Assembly: GCF_001484195.1 (NCBI RefSeq)
Contig: NZ_LLYW01000038.1
Coordinates: 1-48,591, forward strand
Length of the DNA: 48,591 nucleotides
Direction of reading: 5' to 3'
Source of the DNA: Thermococcus celericrescens
GTDB lineage: Archaea; Methanobacteriota_B; Thermococci; Thermococcales; Thermococcaceae
Part shown: positions 42,769-48,591 of the stretch, one piece after another
Layout: each line of letters opens with the position of its first letter
Numbering within the stretch: the first letter of the stretch is position 1
Notes under the pieces: generated by a model
What the model saw: only the letters and a program-made list of their open reading frames with translations
The model's database searches: none
What the model was told of the DNA's origin: nothing
Translations under genes and position numbers: made by a program

Positions 42769-43842
42769 GTGCAGATAATTCACCAGGACGTCAAGGAGGG
42801 CAAGATAAAGGTCAAGGCAGAGACCCTCGATGATCTCTGGCACCTCTACCACATCATAGACCCGGGGGATACCGTTTACGCAAAGACCCTCAGAAAGCAG
42901 GCCCAGCGCTCGGACTCGCTCAGGGCAGAAAAGGTCGAGGTCATTCCCGTCTTCCTTGGGGTTAGGGCCGAGAAGATAAACTTTCACAAGTTCGCCAACC
43001 AGGTCCGCGTTACCGGGCCGATAGTCTACGTCAGCAGGGACGACGTCCCCCTCGGCAAGTACCACACGATAGCGATAGAGGAAGGCACTGTGGTAACCAT
43101 TCAGAAGCCCCGCTGGAAGGAGCACCACATCGAAAGGCTAAAGGAAGCCGTGGAGGCTTCTAAGAGAGCGCGCGTGATGATAGTCGTCATAGACGACGGC
43201 GAAGCTGACATGGCGATAATCAGAGAATACGGCGTCGAGATACTCAAGGGGATACGCTACAACCTCGGGGGGAAGAGGTACAGCACCAACCGCGAGAGTG
43301 AGGAGAAGAAGTTCTTCCACGATGTGGCGAAGAGCATGGAGGAGATAATAAACCGGGAGGGCATAGAGAGGGCCATAGTTGCCGGCCCCGGCTTCGTCAA
43401 AGAGGACTTCTACAAGTTCCTGCGCGAGAATTATCCCGAGCTGGCGAAGAAGGTGGTCATCGAGGACACGAGCGTAACTGGAAGGACGGGCATCTACGAA
43501 GTCATCAAACGCGGAACGGTTGACAAGGTCTACCACGAGAACCGCGTTGCTAAAGAGGTTCAGCTCGTCGAGAAGGTGCTCGAAAACATAGCCAAGAACA
43601 ACGGCCTGGCCGCTTACGGTCTTAGAGAGGTCGAGGAGGCCGTGAACTACGGAGCTGTTGAGACGCTCCTGGTCCTCGATGAGCTCCTGAAAGGGGAGCA
43701 CAGGGAGAAGATAGAGGAGCTCATGGACGCGGTTCGCTACTCCCGCGGCGAGGTGGTCGTGGTAAGCTCGGAGCACGAAGGCGGCGACAAGCTGAAGGCC
43801 CTCGGAGGCTTGGCGGCACTGCTGAGGTTCAGGGTGAAGTGA
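42769..43842 (+). CDS. pelA: Pelota-like mRNA surveillance protein
   Basis: A 357-residue protein (aPelota) that works with aEF1A/ABCE1 to rescue stalled ribosomes. It has the N-terminal Sm-like domain (1-130), the central eRF1_2-like domain (about 135-250: MIVVIDDGEADMAIIREYGVEIL, VAGPGFVKEDFYKFL) and the C-terminal eRF1_3 domain. As in Pelota proteins the release-factor GGQ motif is absent. GTG start behind GGGGGTGAG; a TATA-like CTTTTTAAAG lies upstream. Its 3' end overlaps the convergent PurM-like gene by 14 bp. Confidence 0.95.
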   Translation: MQIIHQDVKEGKIKVKAETLDDLWHLYHIIDPGDTVYAKTLRKQAQRSDSLRAEKVEVIPVFLGVRAEKINFHKFANQVRVTGPIVYVSRDDVPLGKYHTIAIEEGTVVTIQKPRWKEHHIERLKEAVEASKRARVMIVVIDDGEADMAIIREYGVEILKGIRYNLGGKRYSTNRESEEKKFFHDVAKSMEEIINREGIERAIVAGPGFVKEDFYKFLRENYPELAKKVVIEDTSVTGRTGIYEVIKRGTVDKVYHENRVAKEVQLVEKVLENIAKNNGLAAYGLREVEEAVNYGAVETLLVLDELLKGEHREKIEELMDAVRYSRGEVVVVSSEHEGGDKLKALGGLAALLRFRVK

Positions 43843-44839
43843 GTTCTTTGCTGTACAGCTCCACGTAGGGGTCGCTCTTAAACGTTGGAAACTCCCTTTC
43901 TTCCCCGTTTTCGATTAGGATGCGCTTCCTATCGGCGGTGAACTCGCCGAGTTCAAATGCAATAATTCCATTTTTATTGAATTCTTTAATTAGGGAATCG
44001 ATGTTTTCCGGTGGGGTTATCGCTATCAGCGTGCCGGTGGACGAAACGCCCCACGGATCGAGGCCGTAGAAGTCGAGGACCTTCCTCACGAGGGGGTCCA
44101 GGTGGAGCTTCTCGGCGTGAACTGTGAAGCCGACCCCGGAGTTGTCGGCTATCTCGTGGAGGGCAGTTAAACCGCCCTCGGTGGCATCGTGCATGCCCCT
44201 GACAAAGGGTCCGGCCGCGAGGGCATCCGGAACCGCGGTTTCGAAGCGGTAGAGCCCCCTGAGGAGCTGAATTTCCCTGAAAGAGAGGAGCTTTCTAAGC
44301 TCGTCCTCCCGGAAGTACGCCGCGGAGACCGCGAACTCAAGACCGACCTTGCCGGTCACGACTATTCTGTCGCCGGGCTTTGCAAGTGGAAGCCTCAGTT
44401 GGTCTTTCTTCACAAGACCCATGGCGGTGGTCGTTGAGGTGGGCTCGGCTACGCTCGGATAAACGCCCGTGTGGCCCCCGATTATCGCGCTCCCGTACTT
44501 CCGGCATTCCGCGTTTAAGTCGCGCATCGTCTTTTCGAGAAAGCCCTTCTCGCTTCCGGGGGGAAGGAGGATATCAACCACCAGCCACCTCGGCCTCGCC
44601 CCGAAAACCGCCACATCGCTGGCCGCGAAATGGTACGAGAAAAATCCAAAGGTTTCCCTGGGAACGCCGAGGGTGGGGTCGGTGGCGACCGCAAGGTAGT
44701 GGTCGTGGTCGTATTCGAGGACGGCCGAGTCAAAGCCCTCCCTGGGCCCGTATACCACCTTCATATCCTCCACGCCCAGGTTTGGGAATACAACATCGTG
44801 CAGGACGTCGTTTCGTATCTTCCCCAGAGGAAGCCTCAT
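43829..44839 (-). CDS. PurM/AIR-synthase-superfamily protein (HypE/ThiL/SelD-like)
   Basis: A 336-residue ATP-using enzyme of the PurM superfamily. N-terminal metal/ATP motifs are FDSAVLEY (in place of DDAA) and VATDPTLG; later GHTGVY and the C-domain GMHDATEGGLTALHEIAD. The HypE C-terminal PR-I-C motif is missing, so it is not a normal hydrogenase-maturation HypE, and it lacks the Cys/Sec of SelD. It overlaps the PP-loop gene by 4 bp (ATGA). Phosphorylation of an amide, acid or chalcogen substrate is the family theme; the actual substrate is unknown. Confidence 0.82.
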   Translation of the reverse strand: MRLPLGKIRNDVLHDVVFPNLGVEDMKVVYGPREGFDSAVLEYDHDHYLAVATDPTLGVPRETFGFFSYHFAASDVAVFGARPRWLVVDILLPPGSEKGFLEKTMRDLNAECRKYGSAIIGGHTGVYPSVAEPTSTTTAMGLVKKDQLRLPLAKPGDRIVVTGKVGLEFAVSAAYFREDELRKLLSFREIQLLRGLYRFETAVPDALAAGPFVRGMHDATEGGLTALHEIADNSGVGFTVHAEKLHLDPLVRKVLDFYGLDPWGVSSTGTLIAITPPENIDSLIKEFNKNGIIAFELGEFTADRKRILIENGEEREFPTFKSDPYVELYSKELTSP

Positions 44840-45636
44840 TTTCCTTTCCCCCCAAACATCGAGGTAACCCTCCCCACCTCCCTGAGGGTTCCCTCATCAC
44901 AGTCCCAGCACATTATCTCGAAGCTTGGCACCCGGACGCTCACGCGAACCTTTCTTGCCCGGGCGATTTTGCTCACCTCGTAGTTCACCCTGAAGGCCAG
45001 GTTCATGAGCTCCTCCGTGACGACCTCCTCACGGTCGATGTACTGGAGCGGACAGCCCTCCCTCCACTGCCGCCTCCTCGCGTGCTCGTACATGCGGTAG
45101 GGTCTTATCCCCACCTCATCGGCCAGCCTTTCGACTTCCTCGGCAGTGTGTTTGATTAAGGGTCTGAAGAATGGAATCCCAATCCTCGGTATGTCGCAGA
45201 GCCTTATATCCCTCGTGCACTGATCCAGGAGGGCGCCTATTATCTTATCGTTGGCGTTGTCCCCCTTGGCAAGGACATCAAAGCCGTTGTTGATGGCGAA
45301 CCATTTGGCGTTCCAGAGCATGACCTTCTTGCAGTTTATGCAGATCGGCCCCTTTCTTCCGGCCGCCTCGCGAAGAAGCCCGTCGGTAACATCAACGAGG
45401 TAGTGTTCAACTCCGAGTTTTTTGGTAAAACCCATCGCCCAGTTCAGGGTTTCCCTCCAGCTCCAGCGGTGGAAGAAGGTCAGCGCGGAGACCTCAAGAC
45501 CTGCCTCCTTGAGGATGTGGAGGGCCAGTGAACTGTCCTTTCCGCCCGAAAACATGACGAGTATGCGTTTTTCATAAAGCCCGTGTTCCCTGGAAAACCT
45601 CGCTATCTCCTCAACGACGCTCTCGATGCCCCTCAT
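44836..45636 (-). CDS. PP-loop ATPase, possible tRNA or thiol-transfer enzyme
   Basis: A 266-residue adenine-nucleotide alpha-hydrolase. The PP-loop SGGKDSSLA lies at about 30-38. Cys residues occur as CINCKK (about 98-103), DQCTRDIRLCD, CPLQ and CWDC (about 245-248), a set that could bind zinc or an iron-sulfur cluster, as in TtuA/NcsA-type thiolases. It lacks the N-terminal zinc finger of TtuA, so it forms a different subgroup. Translationally coupled to the PurM-like gene downstream. Confidence 0.8.
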   Translation of the reverse strand: MRGIESVVEEIARFSREHGLYEKRILVMFSGGKDSSLALHILKEAGLEVSALTFFHRWSWRETLNWAMGFTKKLGVEHYLVDVTDGLLREAAGRKGPICINCKKVMLWNAKWFAINNGFDVLAKGDNANDKIIGALLDQCTRDIRLCDIPRIGIPFFRPLIKHTAEEVERLADEVGIRPYRMYEHARRRQWREGCPLQYIDREEVVTEELMNLAFRVNYEVSKIARARKVRVSVRVPSFEIMCWDCDEGTLREVGRVTSMFGGKGK

Positions 45637-45673
45637 GAGGTGAGGTAAAAAAGGAGGCTTAAAAAGCTAAGCC

Positions 45674-46036
45674 TCAGACGTTGACCTTTTCCATCCACTC
45701 TTCGGCCAGGTTGCCGACGATGGGGAACTTGTAGCGTTCGCCCTGGTAGGCCTTCACCATGCCGAGGATCCAGAGGATAAAGCCCACGATTCCCAGGAGC
45801 CAGGCGATAATGCCCCCTATGTACGGGATGAAGCTGAGGATCACCTGGAGCACCGTGATGCCTATGAAGGTTATCGTCGACTGCATAGCATGGAAACGGA
45901 CGAAATCGCTCTCCTTCTCAAGCACCAGGAATATTATCCCTGTAATCCACCAGGCGAGATAGGCAAGCAGTCCCTCAAGGTTCTCATCCATGCCGAGGGA
46001 CGTCTTCTTGGGTTCTTCAGGTGGAGTCTCCTCCAT
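45674..46036 (-). CDS. DUF4870-like small membrane protein
   Basis: A 120-residue protein with an acidic/proline N-terminus (EETPPEEPKK), then three hydrophobic helices: AYLAWWITGIIFLVLEKES (with FVRFHAMQST, the family hallmark), FIGITVLQVILSFIPYIGG and IIAWLLGIVGFILWILGMV. It ends YKFPIVGNLAEEWMEKV. Function unknown (Tic20/DUF4870-like fold). The ATG at 46036 follows GGAGGTG. A TATA-like GGTATTTAAGG lies about 50 bases upstream. Confidence 0.82.
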   Translation of the reverse strand: MEETPPEEPKKTSLGMDENLEGLLAYLAWWITGIIFLVLEKESDFVRFHAMQSTITFIGITVLQVILSFIPYIGGIIAWLLGIVGFILWILGMVKAYQGERYKFPIVGNLAEEWMEKVNV

Positions 46037-46182
46037 GATAACACACCTCCGAAATTCAACTTGTTGTATTCTCTCCAATCCCTTAAATACCTTTCCGAAG
46101 TTTTAAATTCCGTATCCCCTGGGAACACCTTCCCGGGGCATCTTAGAACCCGCGGATTTCTGATTTCGAACTCCCCGATTTT

Positions 46183-46197
46183 GTTAGGCTCACCAAA
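46183..46197. promoter_or_regulatory. DtxR-type iron box, upstream copy
   Basis: GTTAGGCTCACCAAA matches GTTAGGCTAACCTAA, the core of the DtxR/IdeR consensus, at 13 of 15 positions. It ends just before the BRE/TATA of the feo operon. Confidence 0.65.
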
Positions 46198-46199
46198 GC

Positions 46200-46207
46200 T
46201 TTTTAAG
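46200..46207 (+). promoter_or_regulatory. TATA box of the feo operon
   Basis: TTTTTAAG; predicted start near 46230, between this box and the downstream iron box. Confidence 0.6.
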
Positions 46208-46232
46208 GTCATCGAGGGATTGGAATATCGAA

Positions 46233-46247
46233 TTAGGAAAGCCTAAC
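46233..46247. promoter_or_regulatory. DtxR-type iron box, downstream copy
   Basis: TTAGGAAAGCCTAAC matches TTAGGTTAGCCTAAC at 13 of 15 positions and covers the predicted transcription start, where a bound repressor would block the polymerase. Confidence 0.7.
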
Positions 46248-46257
46248 GGTGATGCTC

Positions 46258-46485
46258 ATGATTGTACCTTTAAACGCACTCAGACCCGGGGACAGGGGGA
46301 TTGTGGTGAATATCCTCGGCGGCCCCACCGCAAGGCAGCGGCTTGTGGGCATGGGCCTCACCCCCGGAGCGACGGTTCAAATAATCGAGTCCCACCAGTA
46401 CGGCCCGATAATCATCTCCGTCGGCGGCGTGCGCTTCGCTATCGGCAGGGGAATGGCGGCGAAGGTCATGATACGAAAACTGTGA
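46258..46485 (+). CDS. feoA: Ferrous iron transport accessory protein FeoA
   Basis: A 75-residue SH3-like protein: PLNALRPGDRGIVVNILGG...RQRLVGMGLTPGATVQIIE...GPIIISVGGVRFAIGRGMAAKVMI. It helps the FeoB channel. The ATG at 46258 follows GGTGAT; earlier in-frame codons lie on the ribosome site. Ten bases before feoB. Confidence 0.94.
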   Translation: MIVPLNALRPGDRGIVVNILGGPTARQRLVGMGLTPGATVQIIESHQYGPIIISVGGVRFAIGRGMAAKVMIRKL

Positions 46486-46495
46486 GGTGGCCGTC

Positions 46496-48472
46496 ATGAT
46501 GAAGGTCATTGCACTGGCAGGGAACCCCAACGTCGGAAAAACGACCATATTCAACGCACTGACCGGGCTGAGGCAGCACGTTGGCAACTGGCCCGGCGTC
46601 ACGGTCGAGAAGAAGGAGGGAATACTGGAATACAAGGGGCAGAAGTTTCTTGTAGTTGATCTCCCCGGCACGTACTCCCTCACGGCCCACTCCATCGACG
46701 AACTCGTCGCGAGGGACTTCCTCCTGAAGGGGAGCGCCGATGTGGTCGTGAACGTCATCGACGCAACGGCCCTCATGCGAAACCTCTTCCTCGCCATGGA
46801 GATACTGGAGATGGGCCTCAACAACGTTATCATAGCCCTCAACAAGATAGACCTGGCCGAGAAGCACGGTATCGAGATAAACGTGAAGAGGATGGAGGAG
46901 GTTCTCGGTGTTCCCATCGTGGCGATGAGCGCAAAGGAAGGCGCCGGCCTCGACGAGCTGAAGGAGAAGATACACCTGATGGCCAACGGGATGCTGAAGG
47001 AGAGGCCCGTGATCCCCCAGTACGACCCGGAGGTCGAGAGGGAGATAGAGCACATAATGGCAGTTCTCAAGGGCACCGAACTGGGGGAGGAGTACAACCT
47101 CCGCTGGCTTGCGATAAAGCTCCTTCAGCGCGACGATGGGGTCATAAAGCTCATCCTCCGGCACCTCGGGAGTGAGAAGCTCGACGAGATCATGGGGCAC
47201 ATAGCGGAGGTTGAAGAGCGCTACAAGCGCGCGATGGACCTTATAATAGCCAGCCAGAAGTACGAGTTCATCGACAGGCTCATGCACCGCTTTGTGCGGT
47301 ACACAAAGGTGGAAGGCGAGAGCTTCAGCGACCAGCTCGACAGGTTCCTCACCCACCCCGTCTACGGCCTCCTCATACTCTTTGGCGTCTTCTACCTCAT
47401 GTTCAAATTCGTGTTTGCCGTCGGGCTGCCCCTCCAGGGATACCTCGACGATGCTTTCACGGCTTTCGGGGAATGGCTCGCGCCGCATATAGCAAACGAG
47501 GCTCTGAGGGGACTCCTGGTCGATGGAATCATAGCGGGCGTTGGTTCCGTGCTCAGCTTCTTCCCGCTCGTCTTCCTGCTGTTCCTGGCCCTCTCCGTCC
47601 TCGAGGACGTTGGATACATGGCCAGGGCGGCTGTGGTCATGGAGCGCATAATGAGAAAGTTCGGCCTGCCGGGCAAGAGCTTCATCCCGCTGGTGCTCGC
47701 CTTCGGATGCAACGTCCCTGCCGTGATGGCCACCAGAACGCTCGATGACGAGAGGGACAGACTGCTGACCATGCTCGTCAACCCGCTGATACCCTGTAGC
47801 GCCAGGCTGAGCGTCATAAGCTTCCTGGCGGGGGCTTTCTTCGCCAGTCACCAGGCGCTCGTCGCGGTGAGCATCTACGCCACGGCGGTGCTGCTTGCCC
47901 TCCTCGTGGCCTGGCTCCTGAGCAGGTTTGTTATCAGGGGCGAGGAGAGCCCGTTCATCATCGAGCTACCGGAGTACCTCATCCCGTCGTGGAAGACGGT
48001 GACGCTCCACTCGTGGGAGAGGAGCAAGGAGTTCATAAAGAAGGCGGGAACCATAATCCTGCTCGGATCGATGGCCATCTGGTACCTCAGCAGCTATCCC
48101 GTGCAGATGGGCACCGGGGGAAGCTACGCGGAGAGGCTCGGTATGTTTTTCGAGCCGTACATGCGTCTCATGGGCCTCGACTGGAAGGCGGCGGTTAGCC
48201 TGCTGTTCGGGATAATCGCCAAGGAGAACGTCATATCGACCTACGGAATAATCTACGGAAGCGAGGAGGCCATAGTGGGAGCAATGACACCGCTCCAGGC
48301 CTACGTGCTTGGCATGGTCACCACCCTCTACGTCCCGTGCATAGCCACGATAGGCGCCATTAGAGCCGAGAGCAACTGGAAATGGGCCACCTTCACGGTG
48401 GTTTACATGATCAGCCTCGCGTCGCTCGTTGGAATCCTGATATGGAACGTGGGGACAGCGCTGGGCTACTGA
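46496..48472 (+). CDS. feoB: Ferrous iron transporter FeoB
   Basis: A 658-residue Fe2+ transporter. The G-domain (1 to about 165) has G1 GNPNVGKTT, G3 DLPGTYSL and G4 NKIDL. A GDI-like helical region (about 170-260) follows, then two Gate regions within about eight TMs: FFPLVFLLFLALSVLEDVGYMARAAVVM with GLPGKSFIPLVLAFGCNVPA, and the second with FGIIAKENVISTYG and TLYVPCIATIGAI. The Cys in GCNVP and VPCIA are the usual ion-path residues. ATG 46496 behind GAGGTGG. Regulated by iron through the two boxes upstream. Confidence 0.97.
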   Translation: MMKVIALAGNPNVGKTTIFNALTGLRQHVGNWPGVTVEKKEGILEYKGQKFLVVDLPGTYSLTAHSIDELVARDFLLKGSADVVVNVIDATALMRNLFLAMEILEMGLNNVIIALNKIDLAEKHGIEINVKRMEEVLGVPIVAMSAKEGAGLDELKEKIHLMANGMLKERPVIPQYDPEVEREIEHIMAVLKGTELGEEYNLRWLAIKLLQRDDGVIKLILRHLGSEKLDEIMGHIAEVEERYKRAMDLIIASQKYEFIDRLMHRFVRYTKVEGESFSDQLDRFLTHPVYGLLILFGVFYLMFKFVFAVGLPLQGYLDDAFTAFGEWLAPHIANEALRGLLVDGIIAGVGSVLSFFPLVFLLFLALSVLEDVGYMARAAVVMERIMRKFGLPGKSFIPLVLAFGCNVPAVMATRTLDDERDRLLTMLVNPLIPCSARLSVISFLAGAFFASHQALVAVSIYATAVLLALLVAWLLSRFVIRGEESPFIIELPEYLIPSWKTVTLHSWERSKEFIKKAGTIILLGSMAIWYLSSYPVQMGTGGSYAERLGMFFEPYMRLMGLDWKAAVSLLFGIIAKENVISTYGIIYGSEEAIVGAMTPLQAYVLGMVTTLYVPCIATIGAIRAESNWKWATFTVVYMISLASLVGILIWNVGTALGY

Positions 48473-48481
48473 GGTGTTGGA

Positions 48482-48591
48482 ATGCTGGAGAGGATCCTAG
48501 AACTGCTGGAGGAAGGGAGGAGCATAGACAGGATAGCCCGGGAGCTGGACGTTCCGAGGGACGAGGTCGTCGGCGCCATGGAGGTGCTGGC
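48482..48591 (+). CDS. Small HTH protein after feoB (FeoC-like), cut by window end
   Basis: The first 36 codons are seen: MLERILELLEEGRSIDRIARELDVPRDEVVGAMEVLA. This is an N-terminal winged or simple helix-turn-helix with the LDVPRDEVVGAMEVL recognition pattern. It starts ten bases after the feoB stop with a GAGGTG site and would fit the FeoC-like position. Whether it has Cys for a cluster is beyond the window. Confidence 0.75.
   Translation, partial: MLERILELLEEGRSIDRIARELDVPRDEVVGAMEVL

Noticed and set aside
46466-47851. Minus-strand frame of 461 codons inside feoB
   Set aside because: Antisense shadow of a gene with every FeoB motif.

Overview
The window looks like a chromosomal segment of a hyperthermophilic euryarchaeon of the order Thermococcales, most likely Thermococcus. 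The evidence is archaeal BRE/TATA promoters, GGTG-type ribosome binding sites, archaeal/eukaryal information genes (SmAP, L37e, L35Ae, Pelota, Trm1, archaeal GlyRS), an archaeal-type GAPDH behind a Thermococcales glycolytic motif-like element, and the Dac/GlmA/GlmD chitin-degradation module known from T. kodakarensis. No rRNA, tRNA, CRISPR array or intact insertion sequence was recognised. No gene-free stretch exceeds about 220 bases.

Layout. 1-2 kb: a truncated M42 peptidase, a possible relic of an IS200/IS605-type end, and an AEC permease. 2-12 kb: an efflux/envelope region with a giant MMPL exporter divergent from a PadR regulator, then an ArsR-like regulator, a membrane-anchored beta-rich protein, a 45-residue protein, a VNG-repeat DUF4097-like protein and two tandem MFS exporters; several promoters here carry palindromes. 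12-20 kb: a cobalamin adenosyltransferase, a mosaic secreted protein, an eIF2B-like protein, a CinA/MoaB-domain protein, GAPDH, a phzF gene broken by an in-frame TAG, and an aromatic amino-acid permease. 20-27 kb: DUF402/DUF167, a MNT/HepT pair, glyS, lsm-rpl37e, a MATE exporter, a VapBC pair and a rubrerythrin-VIT1 fusion. 27-39.4 kb: the chitooligosaccharide module, comprising deacetylase Dac, a PIN/antitoxin-like pair, a GH1 glycosidase, a five-part Opp/Dpp-type ABC importer, GlmD and GlmA. 39.4-48.6 kb: trm1 (frameshifted), rpl35ae, a HAD hydrolase, pepQ, pelA, a PurM-like/PP-loop gene pair, a DUF4870-like protein, and feoA-feoB plus a small HTH gene behind two DtxR-like boxes.

How the genes work together. 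The importer should bring in chitooligosaccharides. Dac deacetylates them, GlmA and perhaps the GH1 enzyme release glucosamine, and GlmD converts glucosamine-6-phosphate to fructose-6-phosphate. No chitinase gene lies in the window. The most surprising gene is the importer's solute-binding protein. Its family-typical C-terminal ~100 residues sit directly behind the signal peptide, so the protein appears circularly permuted, and its C-terminal anchor is out of frame.

Caution. Three genes carry single-base lesions (phzF TAG, binding-protein +1 frameshift, trm1 -1 frameshift). trm1 is normally conserved, so some may be sequencing errors rather than biology.
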